DNA of 64,000 nt, taken from Tepidibacillus decaturensis (GTDB lineage Bacteria > Bacillota > Bacilli > Tepidibacillales > Tepidibacillaceae). The notes under the pieces are model-generated. The model saw only the letters and a program-made list of their open reading frames with translations. It was not told the origin of the DNA and did no database searches. Within the stretch, counting starts at the first letter, position 1; every line of letters begins with the position of its first letter. The translations under genes and the position numbers were made by a program. The stretch is taken from positions 814,628 to 878,627 of the forward strand of contig NZ_LSKU01000001.1 in assembly GCF_001561915.1 (NCBI RefSeq), given 5' to 3'. Shown here one piece after another: positions 47,821 to 57,179 of this stretch.

Positions 47821-47875
47821 AAAATACTGCTTGCAAAAATTTGCGCATGTGCAATTTTTTTGCAGGCAGTATTTT
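47821..47875. repeat. long inverted repeat after bkdR, terminator and/or BkdR enhancer site
   Basis: AAAATACTGCTTGCAAAAAT at the left is almost the exact inverse of the right arm ending GCAGGCAGTATTTT. The arms are about 24 bp with one mismatch and a slip in the A/T run. The centre is GCGCATGT. It could terminate bkdR. Its centre also lies about 80 bp upstream of the sigma-54 -24 element, where BkdR would bind. Confidence 0.6.
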
Positions 47876-47902
47876 AATATAAACTTATTTAAACCTGAAA
47901 AA

Positions 47903-47917
47903 GTAAAGCGCTTTCAT
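47903..47917 (-). promoter_or_regulatory. cre site (CcpA operator)
   Basis: Read on the minus strand, ATGAAAGCGCTTTAC matches the cre consensus WTGAAARCGYTTWC very closely. It lies 11 bp upstream of the sigma-54 promoter, suggesting carbon catabolite repression of the keto-acid genes. Confidence 0.65.
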
Positions 47918-47927
47918 AAAGAAAATC

Positions 47928-47945
47928 TTGGCATGGTTTTTGCTA
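47928..47945 (+). promoter_or_regulatory. sigma-54 (SigL) promoter of the ptb operon
   Basis: TTGGCATGGTTTTTGCTA has the invariant GG (47930-47931) and GC (47942-47943) exactly 10 bp apart and matches TGGCAC-N5-TTGCW at nearly all positions. It lies directly downstream of bkdR. Confidence 0.85.
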
Positions 47946-47995
47946 TTTGTTATATTGAAAAGATAAAATGTGTTGTTGAATGAAGGTGGTTTTAA

Positions 47996-48904
47996 ATGAA
48001 TTCTTTTAAAAAAATCATCTCGAAGATAAAAAGGGATGCCCTACCTCAAGTTGCGGTTGCCGTTGCTGAAGATGAGGAGGTTTTAATTGCTGTACAAAAC
48101 GCGTTAGAGAAAGGATTTGCTCGCTTTCATTTGTTTGGAGATGAAAGCAAAATAAGGCAGCTAGCTGAAAAAAGTATGATCCCACTAGATCAAGTGAAGA
48201 TTACAGATGAGAGAGATCATGTTAAGGCGAGTCTTAAAGCGGTAAATTCGGTGAATACTGGAGAGTCGCAAATTTTGATGAAGGGATTAGTACCAACTCC
48301 AATTATTTTAAAAGCGGTTCTAGATAAGGAGATAGGTCTTAGAACCCATCGAATTTTGAGTCATATTGCGTTATTTGAAGTAGAAGGACTTGATCGTTTG
48401 ATCTTTTTAACAGACGCGGCAATGAATATATCTCCGTCGTTAGAACAAAAAGTACAAATTACTCAAAATGCGATTGACTTTGCTCGTATTATAGGACTCA
48501 CAGAACCAAAAGTTGCTGTTCTTACTGCATTAGAAACTGTAAATCCTAATATGATCGCTACATTGGATGCTGCACTTTTATCAAAAATGGCTGAACGAGG
48601 ACAAATTTCTGGTGGGATTGTTGATGGGCCATTAGCACTTGATAATGCAATTTCCTTGGAGGCTGCAATGCATAAAGGAATTAAAAGTAAAATAGCTGGC
48701 CAAGCAGATATTTTATTAGTTCCTAATATTGAAGTGGGAAATACTTTATACAAATCCCTTGTTTATTTTGGAAAGGTCAAGGTTGGTGCAGTGATTACCG
48801 GAGCAAAATCACCCATTGTATTAACTTCAAGGGCTGATTCTTTTGAAACAAAGTTAAATTCTATTGCATTAGCGGTTCTTTTATCACAACAAGCAAATAT
48901 TTAG
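47996..48904 (+). CDS. ptb: phosphate butyryltransferase
   Basis: This enzyme exchanges CoA for phosphate on butyryl-CoA and branched-chain acyl-CoAs; with Buk it yields ATP from keto-acid oxidation. The 302-aa PTA/PTB-family protein shows NTGESQILMKGLVPTPIIL, RILSHIALFEVEGLDR, ISGGIVDGPLALDNAISLEA and ADILLVPNIEVGNTLYKSLV. It is the first gene behind the sigma-54 promoter. Confidence 0.95.
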   Translation: MNSFKKIISKIKRDALPQVAVAVAEDEEVLIAVQNALEKGFARFHLFGDESKIRQLAEKSMIPLDQVKITDERDHVKASLKAVNSVNTGESQILMKGLVPTPIILKAVLDKEIGLRTHRILSHIALFEVEGLDRLIFLTDAAMNISPSLEQKVQITQNAIDFARIIGLTEPKVAVLTALETVNPNMIATLDAALLSKMAERGQISGGIVDGPLALDNAISLEAAMHKGIKSKIAGQADILLVPNIEVGNTLYKSLVYFGKVKVGAVITGAKSPIVLTSRADSFETKLNSIALAVLLSQQANI

Positions 48905-48955
48905 TTTTTATTTTTCTATTAAGATATAAATTTATTTAAATGGGAGGAAGAAAGA

Positions 48956-50047
48956 ATGAAAATTTTTGATTACATGGAGAAATTTGATTATGAACAACTG
49001 GTATTTGCTCACGATGAGGCTTCAGGGCTAAAAGCAATTATCGCTATTCACGATACTACGTTAGGCCCTGCATTAGGTGGGACAAGGATGTGGACATATG
49101 CTTCTGAAGAAGAAGCGATTATTGATGCCTTGCGTTTAGCAAGGGGAATGACCTACAAAAATGCTGCTGCTGGATTAGATCTAGGCGGTGGGAAAACGGT
49201 AATTATAGGTGATCCAAGAAAAGATAAAAGTGAGGCATTATTCCGAGCGTTGGGACGATATGTACAAAGTCTTAATGGACGTTATATTACGGCTGAGGAT
49301 GTAGGGACTACGGTTCAAGATATGGATTATATTCATTTAGAAACTGATTATGTAACTGGTATATCCCCAGCATTTGGTAGTAGCGGTAATCCATCACCAG
49401 TCACAGCATATGGAGTTTACCGTGGGATGAAAGCTGCTGCTAAAGTAGCTTTTGGTAGCGATAATTTATCTGGTAAAACAATAGCTGTTCAAGGTGTAGG
49501 AAATGTTTCTTACAATCTTCTCAAACATTTACATGAAGAAGGAGCAAATTTCATTGTTACCGATATCAATGAAGATAATGTAAATAAAGCAGTAAAAGAA
49601 TTTGGGGCCAAGGCTGTAGGTATCAATGAAATATATGGTGTTGAATGTGATATCTTTTCACCGAATGCATTAGGTGCAGTGATTAATGATGATACTATCC
49701 CACAACTTAAGGCAAAATTGATCGCAGGATCAGCAAATAACCAATTAAAAGAGGAAAGACATGGAGATATTCTTCAGGAAAAAGGGATTATTTATGCACC
49801 TGATTTTGTGATCAATGCTGGTGGTGTGATTAACGTAGCTGATGAGTTAAACGGGTATAATCGTGATCGGGCAATGAAAAAGGTAGAGACCATCTATGAT
49901 AATATTTTAAAAGTGTTTGAGATTGCTGAAAGAGATGGAATTCCATCCTATAAAGCGGCTAATAAAATGGCTGAGGAAAGAATTGAACAAATGCGTAAGA
50001 TCCGCAGTAATTTTATTAGGCAAGAAAAAAGTATTCTAGGCCGTTAG
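48956..50047 (+). CDS. bcd: leucine (branched-chain amino acid) dehydrogenase
   Basis: This is an NAD-dependent oxidative deaminase of leucine, valine and isoleucine that makes the 2-oxo acids used by the downstream dehydrogenases. The length is 363 aa. The catalytic lysine region is GGTRMWTY...[18 protein letters not shown], the Rossmann motif is [15 protein letters not shown], and [17 protein letters not shown] is conserved. The ribosome binding site is GGGAGGA. A hairpin separates it from buk. Confidence 0.95.
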   Translation: MKIFDYMEKFDYEQLVFAHDEASGLKAIIAIHDTTLGPALGGTRMWTYASEEEAIIDALRLARGMTYKNAAAGLDLGGGKTVIIGDPRKDKSEALFRALGRYVQSLNGRYITAEDVGTTVQDMDYIHLETDYVTGISPAFGSSGNPSPVTAYGVYRGMKAAAKVAFGSDNLSGKTIAVQGVGNVSYNLLKHLHEEGANFIVTDINEDNVNKAVKEFGAKAVGINEIYGVECDIFSPNALGAVINDDTIPQLKAKLIAGSANNQLKEERHGDILQEKGIIYAPDFVINAGGVINVADELNGYNRDRAMKKVETIYDNILKVFEIAERDGIPSYKAANKMAEERIEQMRKIRSNFIRQEKSILGR

Positions 50048-50057
50048 ACCTTATTGA

Positions 50058-50086
50058 GTGAAAAGCACTTATCAAGTGCTTTTCAC
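50058..50086 (+). terminator. intercistronic hairpin between bcd and buk
   Basis: A perfect 13-bp stem (GTGAAAAGCACTT / AAGTGCTTTTCAC) encloses a 3-nt loop. The tail is not T-rich (CTTCTC), so it probably attenuates or stabilises mRNA rather than ending the operon. Confidence 0.55.
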
Positions 50087-50112
50087 CTTCTCTAAGAAAT
50101 GGAGTGGAAGTG

Positions 50113-51213
50113 ATGGAGCAAATTTTTCGTTTATTGGTAATCAATCCTGGGTCAACATCCACTAAAATAGCGTTATATGATAATGAAAAATCGGTTTTTG
50201 AAGAAACATTAAGACACGACCTCGATGAGTTGAAGCAATTTAATAAAGTAATCGATCAATATGATTTTCGTAAAAATATGATCTTAGAAACCCTTCACAA
50301 CCAAGGTATCAATTTAACCAAATTAAATGCGGTTGTTGGCAGGGGGGGGTTGTTAAAACCTATTCCGGGTGGAACATATCTAGTGAACGAACATATGGTC
50401 AAAGATTTGAAGGATGCTCGATATGGAGAACATGCCTCTAATTTAGGAGCGATGATTGCATACGAAATCTCAAAACAATTAAATATTGCTGCTTATATTG
50501 TAGATCCAGTTGTAGTAGACGAATTACAAGCGATTGCTAGAATCAGTGGTATGCCAGAAATTAAACGCAGGTCAATTTTCCATGCTCTCAATCAAAAAGC
50601 AGTTGCGCGTAAAGTAGCAACTGAACTTAACCTCACTTATGAATCAGCAAATTTTGTTGTATGTCATATGGGCGGTGGAATCACGGTAGGTGCTCATCAT
50701 CATGGGAAAGTAATCGATGTTAATAATGGTTTAGATGGAGAGGGTCCATTTTCTCCAGAACGTACAGGAAGTTTACCTGTTGGAGATTTACTTTCATTAG
50801 GTTTTTCAGGACAATTTACCCAAGAAGAATTAAAGAAAAAGATAAGTGGCCAGGGTGGAGTTGTTGCCTATTTAGGCACAAATAGCATGGTTGATGTTGA
50901 GAAGATGATTACAAACGCCAATGAGAAAGCAAAACTGGTTTGGGATGCGATGATCTATCAAATCGCAAAGGAAATTGGGGCTAGTAGTGCAGCACTTAAA
51001 GGAAAGGTTGATGCAATTATATTAACAGGGGGGATTGCATACAGTAAAACCTTTATTGACCAATTGGTAGAGTATATTGCATGGATCGCACCTGTGAAAA
51101 TACTTCCTGGGGAAAATGAATTACAGGCATTGGCTGAAGGTGGTTTAAGGGTACTCCGTGGGCATGAACAAGTAAAAGAATACGCTCTGGAGGAAGTTTA
51201 TGTTGAATCATAA
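50113..51213 (+). CDS. buk: butyrate kinase
   Basis: This ASKHA-fold kinase converts butyryl- or branched acyl-phosphate plus ADP to the acid plus ATP. The length is 366 aa, with [17 protein letters not shown] at the N-terminus, [17 protein letters not shown] in the centre and [19 protein letters not shown] towards the C-terminus. The ATG at 50113 is preferred; a GTG at 50104 overlaps the GGAG site. The 3' end overlaps the next gene by 14 bases. Confidence 0.95.
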   Translation: MEQIFRLLVINPGSTSTKIALYDNEKSVFEETLRHDLDELKQFNKVIDQYDFRKNMILETLHNQGINLTKLNAVVGRGGLLKPIPGGTYLVNEHMVKDLKDARYGEHASNLGAMIAYEISKQLNIAAYIVDPVVVDELQAIARISGMPEIKRRSIFHALNQKAVARKVATELNLTYESANFVVCHMGGGITVGAHHHGKVIDVNNGLDGEGPFSPERTGSLPVGDLLSLGFSGQFTQEELKKKISGQGGVVAYLGTNSMVDVEKMITNANEKAKLVWDAMIYQIAKEIGASSAALKGKVDAIILTGGIAYSKTFIDQLVEYIAWIAPVKILPGENELQALAEGGLRVLRGHEQVKEYALEEVYVES

Positions 51214-51877
51214 TGCTAGAATAACCATTATCACTGGTCACTTTGGCAGCGGGAAAACGGAGATTTCTATCAATTTAAGTTTGAAGGAGAAAGAACAATT
51301 TCCAAAAGTTGCAATTAGTGATTTAGATGTCATCAATCCTTACTTTCGTTCTAGGGAGGCCCATTCTCTTTTTGAACAAAAAGGGATAGAACTGATTGCT
51401 CCAAAGGGGCAACTCGCTACTGCTGATCTACCAATTGTTTCAGGGGAAATTTATCGTGTACTTCATGATCCTAATTATCATGTAATCATCGATGTAGGTG
51501 GGGATAAGGATGGAGCTACTGCTTTAGGACAATATTACAATGATCTAAAGCGAATGGATGTACAAATGATTTTTGTTGTCAATATCAATCGTCCTTATGT
51601 GAGTACAGTAGATGGTATCATCGAAACCATACAGCAAATCGAAAGGGTCTCCCGTCTTAAAGTTTCTGCTTTAATCAACAATACAAACTTAGGTAGAGAG
51701 ACGACGATTGCGGATATTCAAAAAGGGTTAGAAATGACAAAAATAGTTAGTGAAAATTTGGGGATTCCATTTTTATATACAACGATCTCTAGCGACCGAA
51801 TGGAAGAAACAGCTGATTTTTCAAGCAATCATGATGTTGTTTATATAGAACGTTTTATGAAATTACCTTGGGAGTAG
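51200..51877 (+). CDS. P-loop ATP-binding protein of unknown function
   Basis: This is a 225-aa SIMIBI-type NTPase (MinD/CooC-like). The P-loop is [15 protein letters not shown], followed by a switch-like [13 protein letters not shown] and [14 protein letters not shown]. It has no DNA-binding or membrane segment. Genes of this kind recur beside ferredoxin-type 2-oxoacid oxidoreductases, so a role in cofactor or Fe-S insertion or enzyme activation is possible but not shown. It overlaps the end of buk, with a GGAGGAAG ribosome binding site, and is followed by the ferredoxin subunit. Confidence 0.78.
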   Translation: MLNHNARITIITGHFGSGKTEISINLSLKEKEQFPKVAISDLDVINPYFRSREAHSLFEQKGIELIAPKGQLATADLPIVSGEIYRVLHDPNYHVIIDVGGDKDGATALGQYYNDLKRMDVQMIFVVNINRPYVSTVDGIIETIQQIERVSRLKVSALINNTNLGRETTIADIQKGLEMTKIVSENLGIPFLYTTISSDRMEETADFSSNHDVVYIERFMKLPWE

Positions 51878-51907
51878 AAAAATAGAGTAAATTAGGGGGT
51901 GGGTTTT

Positions 51908-52138
51908 ATGGAAAAACGTGTTATTTTGAACGAAGATTTGTGCAAGGGTTGTAGTTTGTGTGTCTCAGTATGTCCAAAAGATATTATTTTCTTAGCTGAT
52001 CATTTAAACGGGAAAGGGTATCGCCCAGCAACTGTAGTAGACCAAGAAGCATGTATTAGTTGCGTAGCATGTGGGCGGATTTGTCCTGATGGGGTCATCA
52101 CCGTTTATCGTCCGGAAAGAAAAAAGACAGCATCTTAA
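51908..52138 (+). CDS. 4Fe-4S ferredoxin subunit of 2-oxoacid:ferredoxin oxidoreductase
   Basis: This is a 76-aa protein with two complete 4Fe-4S motifs: CKGCSLCVSVCP near the N-terminus and CISCVACGRICP in the second half. It is the delta (KorD/VorD-type) electron-carrying subunit of the enzyme encoded by the next three genes. The ATG at 51908 lies behind AGGGGGTGGG. Confidence 0.9.
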   Translation: MEKRVILNEDLCKGCSLCVSVCPKDIIFLADHLNGKGYRPATVVDQEACISCVACGRICPDGVITVYRPERKKTAS

Positions 52139-52163
52139 ATGATCAGTTAAAGGGGGAAAAAAC

Positions 52164-53225
52164 ATGGGGAAAGTGTTAATGAAAGGGAATGAAGTGATCG
52201 CAGAAGCAGCTGTGCATGCAAATTGTAAATATTTCTTTGGATATCCAATTACACCTCAAAGTGAACTTGTTGCATATATGGCAAAACGATTGCCTGAGGT
52301 AGGTGGATTATTTTTACAAGCAGAAAGTGAAGTTGCAGCGATCAATATGGTGTATGGTGCTGCAAGTGCAGGAGTTAGGGTGATGACTTCCTCATCAAGT
52401 CCTGGGGTAAGTCTAAAGCAAGAAGGAATTTCTTATTTGGTTGGTTCAGAACTACCTGCGGTCATTGTGAATGTCATGCGTGGTGGGCCTGGCTTAGGAA
52501 GCATTCAGCCTTCTCAATCTGACTATTTTCAAGCTACAAAAGGAGGCGGTCATGGCGACTATCGTATCCCTGTTTTAGCACCGGCAACATTACAAGAAAT
52601 CGTTGATTTAATGCAAGATGCCTTTGACATTGCAGATCGTTACCGTACGCCTGTTATTCTGATGGGAGATGGAATGTTAGGGCAAATGATGGAACCGGTT
52701 GAATTTATAGAAAGACAGCCAGTGGAGCTACCGGCAAAAGATTGGGCTACAACTGGCACACGTGGGGATGGGGGACCGAAAATCGTCAACTCTCTTCGTC
52801 TTGATCCAGAGGAATTAGAAAAGCATAATCAACATCTTCAATTGAAATATTCAGAGATCAAAGAGAAAGAAGTTAGGTTTGAAAAATATTTAACTGATGA
52901 TGCAGAGCATATTGTTGTTGCCTATGGTACCGTTTCAAGGATTGCAAAAAATGCGATTCAAAAGGCTAGAAATAAAGGAGTTAAGGTAGGAATGATTCGT
53001 CCTATTTCCTTATGGCCATTCCCTGAACAACCTTTTATAGAGACAAGAGAAAAAGTAAAATCCTATTTAACGGTAGAGATGAGTGCAGGGCAGATGGTAG
53101 AAGATGTTCGCCTAGCAGTCAATGGATATCGACCTGTTCATTTCTACGGAAGAACAGGTGGAATGGTACCAAGTCAAGACGAAATCTTCCAAAAGATCAT
53201 TGAAATAGCTGGGGGTGAGCAATAA
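52164..53225 (+). CDS. vorB: 3-methyl-2-oxobutanoate (2-oxoacid):ferredoxin oxidoreductase alpha subunit, VorB type
   Basis: This is the 353-aa pyrimidine-binding/alpha subunit of a CoA-dependent keto-acid oxidoreductase. Blocks are [40 protein letters not shown] and [17 protein letters not shown]. It should oxidise 2-oxoisovalerate and related acids to acyl-CoA with ferredoxin as acceptor. Whether valine-derived acids or 2-oxoglutarate are preferred cannot be read with certainty, but the surrounding ptb-bcd-buk and bkd genes favour branched-chain acids. It overlaps the next gene by one base. Confidence 0.87.
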   Translation: MGKVLMKGNEVIAEAAVHANCKYFFGYPITPQSELVAYMAKRLPEVGGLFLQAESEVAAINMVYGAASAGVRVMTSSSSPGVSLKQEGISYLVGSELPAVIVNVMRGGPGLGSIQPSQSDYFQATKGGGHGDYRIPVLAPATLQEIVDLMQDAFDIADRYRTPVILMGDGMLGQMMEPVEFIERQPVELPAKDWATTGTRGDGGPKIVNSLRLDPEELEKHNQHLQLKYSEIKEKEVRFEKYLTDDAEHIVVAYGTVSRIAKNAIQKARNKGVKVGMIRPISLWPFPEQPFIETREKVKSYLTVEMSAGQMVEDVRLAVNGYRPVHFYGRTGGMVPSQDEIFQKIIEIAGGEQ

Positions 53226-53974
53226 TGGAATTAATTTTTGAAAAAACAAAAGGTTTAACAGATAAACCAACCCATTATTGTCCAGGTTGTACTCATGGGG
53301 TGATTCATCGACTCGTTGGTGAAGTACTTGAAGAAATGGAGATCTTAGAAGATTCTGTAGGTGTGGCCTCTGTTGGCTGTTCTGTTCTTTCTTATGAGTA
53401 CTTTAACTGCGACATGACTCAAGCAGCTCATGGTCGTGCTCCAGCAGTTGCTACAGGATTGAAACGAGTTTTGCCAAAAGATCGTATTGTCTTTACCTAT
53501 CAGGGCGATGGTGACCTTGCTTCAATCGGTATGGCGGAGATCGTTCATGCTGCAGCACGGGGAGAAAATATTACCGTCATTTTTGTGAATAATGCAATCT
53601 ATGGTATGACTGGTGGACAGATGGCACCCACCTCATTGGTTGGTCAAAAGACAGCCACTTCACCATTTGGAAGAGATGTAAGTTTACAAGGTGCTCCTAT
53701 TCGTGTTTCCGAATTATTGGCCACTTTGGATGGCGCAGCCTATATTGAACGAGTTTCTACCCATGATGTTCCACATATCATAAAAGCAAAAAAAGCTATT
53801 CGTAAAGCATTTGAAACACAGAAAAAAGGACTAGGCTTTTCCATGGTTGAAGTTCTATCAACCTGCCCAACAAACTGGGGGTTAGATCCAGAAGAATCTT
53901 TAAATTGGGTAAAAGAACAAATGGTACCTGTATACCCTCTTGGCATTTATAAAAATATTGAGGGAGGGAAATAA
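53225..53974 (+). CDS. vorA: 2-oxoacid:ferredoxin oxidoreductase beta (TPP-binding) subunit
   Basis: This is a 249-aa subunit binding thiamine diphosphate. The motif is [21 protein letters not shown] followed by [18 protein letters not shown]-terminal cysteines CPGCTHG and the later STCPTNWG are typical of KorB/VorA proteins. It is coupled to vorB (TAATG overlap). Confidence 0.88.
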   Translation: MELIFEKTKGLTDKPTHYCPGCTHGVIHRLVGEVLEEMEILEDSVGVASVGCSVLSYEYFNCDMTQAAHGRAPAVATGLKRVLPKDRIVFTYQGDGDLASIGMAEIVHAAARGENITVIFVNNAIYGMTGGQMAPTSLVGQKTATSPFGRDVSLQGAPIRVSELLATLDGAAYIERVSTHDVPHIIKAKKAIRKAFETQKKGLGFSMVEVLSTCPTNWGLDPEESLNWVKEQMVPVYPLGIYKNIEGGK

Positions 53975-53975
53975 G

Positions 53976-54515
53976 ATGTTACACGAAATCATTATCGCTG
54001 GATTTGGTGGGCAAGGTGTGATGTCGATGGGGCAACTTTTGGCTTATGCCGGAATGATTGAAAATAAGCATGTTTCTTGGTTACCTTCCTATGGACCTGA
54101 GCAACGTGGTGGTACAGCGAATGTTTCGGTCATTATTAGTGATGAGCCTGTTGGTTCTCCAGTTATTTCCCACCCAACAACAGCAATTGTTCTAAACAAA
54201 CCGTCTTTTGATAAATTTGAACCGCTTGTGATCCCAGGTGGAGTCTTAATTGTAAACAGCTCGTTAATCGATGTTAAATCAACTAGACAAGATATAACGA
54301 TCATCGAAGTATCTGCATCGGAAATAGCCAATGAATTGGGAGAACCTAAGGTTGCTAACTCTATCATACTAGGGGCCTTTTTAGAAATTTCAAAAGCTGT
54401 TAGTCCTGAGTCGGTCATTGAATCTCTAAAAAAGGTTCTTCCCGAAAGAAGACACAATTTAATTCCAGTGAATCAATTAGCTCTACAAAAAGGAGCACAA
54501 ATCGTAAATAACTAA
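53976..54515 (+). CDS. vorC: 2-oxoacid:ferredoxin oxidoreductase gamma subunit
   Basis: This is a 179-aa gamma-domain protein with the family N-terminus EIIIAGFGGQGVMSMGQLLA and WLPSYGPEQRGGTANVSVII. It completes the four-subunit oxidoreductase. The ATG at 53976 follows GAGGGAGGG; the longer frame overlapping the upstream gene is rejected. A terminator follows. Confidence 0.9.
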   Translation: MLHEIIIAGFGGQGVMSMGQLLAYAGMIENKHVSWLPSYGPEQRGGTANVSVIISDEPVGSPVISHPTTAIVLNKPSFDKFEPLVIPGGVLIVNSSLIDVKSTRQDITIIEVSASEIANELGEPKVANSIILGAFLEISKAVSPESVIESLKKVLPERRHNLIPVNQLALQKGAQIVNN

Positions 54516-54553
54516 ATCATCAATTTTGATAAACGTTTTTGAGATGCCTTAGC

Positions 54554-54589
54554 TACTAGTCTATCATTTTGTAGGCTAGTAATTTTTTT
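54554..54589 (+). terminator. terminator after vorC
   Basis: TACTAGTCTA pairs with TAGGCTAGTA (one G-U) around an 8-nt loop and is followed by T7. It separates the vor group from lpdV. The remaining AT-rich gap to lpdV has only weak promoter-like hexamers (TTGCTT 54617, TATAAA 54642, 19-bp spacer). Confidence 0.75.
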
Positions 54590-54717
54590 ATAAAAATTAA
54601 ATTTTGTTTACACTTTTTGCTTGTGTACTTTTAAGAGCTTTTATAAAATGATACTGAATCTAAATAAAATATATAAATAAAGAATTTAAAGGGCAAATGG
54701 GAAGGAAGATGAAAGAA

Positions 54718-56145
54718 ATGTCAGAGCAAAAACAATTTGATGTAGTATTCTTGGGAGCAGGTCCTGGCGGATATGTTGCAGCGATTCGTGCCGCACAGCT
54801 AGGTTTAAATGTCGCTGTTGTGGAAAAAGATAAAGTAGGGGGGACCTGTTTACATCGGGGCTGTATACCAAGTAAATCCTTTTTACGTAGTGCGGAAATC
54901 TATCGAAATGCTAAAGAGGGAGAAGAATTTGGTGTTGTAGTAGAGCATGTTACACTTAACTTTGAACAAGTGCAAGCAAGAAAACGTAAAGTAGTAGAGC
55001 AACTAACAAAAGGAATCGAGCATCTTTTCAAGAAAAATAATGTTACTTTGGTAGAAGGGTTCGGCCGTATTATGGGACCTTCGATCTTTTCACCACTAAG
55101 TGGAACAATTTCGGTAGAAAAAGCCAATGGGGAAAACGAATTGCTAGCAACAAAACATGTCATTATCGCTACTGGCTCTCGTCCGAGAACATTACCTGGT
55201 TTACATATTGATGGAAAGTTTATTATGACGAGTGATGAGGCATTAGAGATGACAGAACTTCCAAAATCGATGATTATCGTTGGTGGCGGAGTCATTGGTA
55301 TGGAATGGGCATCCCTTTTAACTGATTTTGGCGTAGAAGTGACGGTAGTTGAGTTTTTACCACGTATTTTACCTCTTGAAGATGGCGAAATTAGTAAAGA
55401 TATGACTCGTGTCATGAAAAAGCGTAAGGTCAAAATCCATACAGATACAAGGGTTTTACCTGAAACAGTAAAAATTGTTGATGGACATGTAGAATTAGAG
55501 GCTCAAAAGGGAGATAAGACGATCCAGCTTTCTGCTGACAAAGTACTTGTTTCTGTTGGACGACAAGCAAATGTTGAAGGAATTGGACTAGAAAATACTG
55601 AAATAAAAGTTGAAAGAGGAGTTATTCAAGTAAATGAATATTTCCAAACTGCGGAATCACATATTTACGCAATTGGTGATGTTATTGGTGGTTTACAGCT
55701 AGCTCATGTTGCATCACATGAGGGGATTATAGCTGTTGAACATATAGCGGGCAAGAATCCTAAACCATTAGATTATTTGGCTGTTTCCAAATGTACCTTT
55801 ACCTCTCCTGAAGTTGCTAGTGTAGGGATGACAGAGGAAGAGGCGATAGAAAAAGGTTATGAAGTAAAAGTGGGTAAATTCCAATTTAGAGGAATTGGGA
55901 AAGCATTAGTTCATGGAGAAGTAGATGGTTTCGTAAAATTAGTTGCGGATAAAAATACAGGGGATCTTCTAGGGGTTCATATGATTGGGCCACATGTAAC
56001 AGACATGATCTCTGAAGCTGGATTAGCAAAAGTATTAGATGCAACTCCATGGGAGATTGCACATACCATTCATCCACATCCAACCTTATCTGAAGCTGTA
56101 ATGGAAGCTGCTCTAGATGTTGATGGCAAAGCGATTCATGCCTAG
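54718..56145 (+). CDS. lpdV: dihydrolipoyl dehydrogenase of the branched-chain complex
   Basis: This FAD-dependent E3 component re-oxidises dihydrolipoamide with NAD. The length is 475 aa. The FAD motif is VVFLGAGPGGYVAAIRAAQL, the redox-active disulfide is GGTCLHRGCIPSK, the second dinucleotide fold is IIVGGGVIGMEWASLL, and the C-terminal His-Glu pair is HTIHPHPTLSEA. Two ATG codons are possible; 54718 has better spacing from AAGGAAG than 54709. Confidence 0.95.
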   Translation: MSEQKQFDVVFLGAGPGGYVAAIRAAQLGLNVAVVEKDKVGGTCLHRGCIPSKSFLRSAEIYRNAKEGEEFGVVVEHVTLNFEQVQARKRKVVEQLTKGIEHLFKKNNVTLVEGFGRIMGPSIFSPLSGTISVEKANGENELLATKHVIIATGSRPRTLPGLHIDGKFIMTSDEALEMTELPKSMIIVGGGVIGMEWASLLTDFGVEVTVVEFLPRILPLEDGEISKDMTRVMKKRKVKIHTDTRVLPETVKIVDGHVELEAQKGDKTIQLSADKVLVSVGRQANVEGIGLENTEIKVERGVIQVNEYFQTAESHIYAIGDVIGGLQLAHVASHEGIIAVEHIAGKNPKPLDYLAVSKCTFTSPEVASVGMTEEEAIEKGYEVKVGKFQFRGIGKALVHGEVDGFVKLVADKNTGDLLGVHMIGPHVTDMISEAGLAKVLDATPWEIAHTIHPHPTLSEAVMEAALDVDGKAIHA

Positions 56146-56169
56146 AACATAATAAAGGGGCTGTTTGAT

Positions 56170-57165
56170 TTGATTCATCCAAACTCCCATCAGCATTTGG
56201 GATTAAGTCAACAAAATGTTCTAGATATGTATTATTACATGCTTTTAACTAGAAAAATTGATGAAAGAATGTGGCTATTAAATCGGGCTGGGAAAATTCC
56301 TTTCGTCATTTCATGTCAGGGACAAGAGGCGGCGCAGGTGGGGGCTGCGTTCGCCTTAAACAAACAAAAGGATTATACTTTACCTTACTACCGAGATATG
56401 GGTGTTGTCCTAGTGCTAGGTATGACCGCAAAGGATTTGATGTTGTCTGCATTTGCCAAAGCAGAAGATCCGAATAGTGGTGGTCGTCAAATGCCTGGAC
56501 ATTTTAGTAGCAAACCACTCAATATCGTGACTGGATCTAGTCCAGTTACTACTCAATTGCCACATGCTGTTGGTATCGCCTTAGCAGCTAAAATGAATCA
56601 AGAAGAATTGGTAGCGTTTACAACGCTAGGGGAAGGCTCAACAAATCAAGGTGATTTTCATGAAGCCCTCAACTTTGCTGGAGTTCATCAATTACCCGTT
56701 ATTTTCATGGTTGAAAATAATAAATATGCAATAAGTGTACCTCTAAAAAAACAGATCCCGACTGAGAATGTTGCTGTTCGGGGAGCTGGTTATGGCATGC
56801 CAGGTTTCACTGTAGATGGCAATAATCCTTTAGAGGTTTATCAAGTGGTTCATGAAGCTAGACAGAGAGCTATTCGGGGGGAAGGACCAACACTGATTGA
56901 AGCTGTAACATATCGCCTTGTTCCACATTCTAGTGATGACGATGATCGAAGCTATCGTTCAAGAGAAGAAGTGGAAGAGGCGAAAAAAAATGATCCGATT
57001 CTACTATTTCAACAGTATTTATATGATTCGGGTTTGTTAAACGATCAGTTACATCAAGAAATCATGGAACGTGTCAACAAAGAGGTCAATGAGGCGACGG
57101 ATTGTGCCGAGAAAGCTGCATATCCAGATCCAGAGACTATTCTTTTACACGTTTATGAAGAGTAG
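56170..57165 (+). CDS. bkdAA: branched-chain 2-oxoacid dehydrogenase E1 alpha
   Basis: This is the 331-aa TPP-binding alpha subunit that decarboxylates branched 2-oxo acids. Blocks are ISCQGQEAAQVGAAFAL, YYRDMGVVLVLG, FTTLGEGSTNQGDFHEALNF and the phosphorylation-loop-like HSSDDDDRSYR. The TTG start lies 9 nt after AAAGGGG. It contains an A8 run (56983-56990) read correctly in frame, a useful contrast with the A7 lesions elsewhere. Confidence 0.95.
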   Translation: MIHPNSHQHLGLSQQNVLDMYYYMLLTRKIDERMWLLNRAGKIPFVISCQGQEAAQVGAAFALNKQKDYTLPYYRDMGVVLVLGMTAKDLMLSAFAKAEDPNSGGRQMPGHFSSKPLNIVTGSSPVTTQLPHAVGIALAAKMNQEELVAFTTLGEGSTNQGDFHEALNFAGVHQLPVIFMVENNKYAISVPLKKQIPTENVAVRGAGYGMPGFTVDGNNPLEVYQVVHEARQRAIRGEGPTLIEAVTYRLVPHSSDDDDRSYRSREEVEEAKKNDPILLFQQYLYDSGLLNDQLHQEIMERVNKEVNEATDCAEKAAYPDPETILLHVYEE

Positions 57166-57179
57166 GGGGTTGGATCCTG

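Noticed and set aside
54600-54650. Second sigma-54 promoter before lpdV
   Set aside because: A TTGC sequence is present, but the -24 GG is missing and the spacing is wrong.
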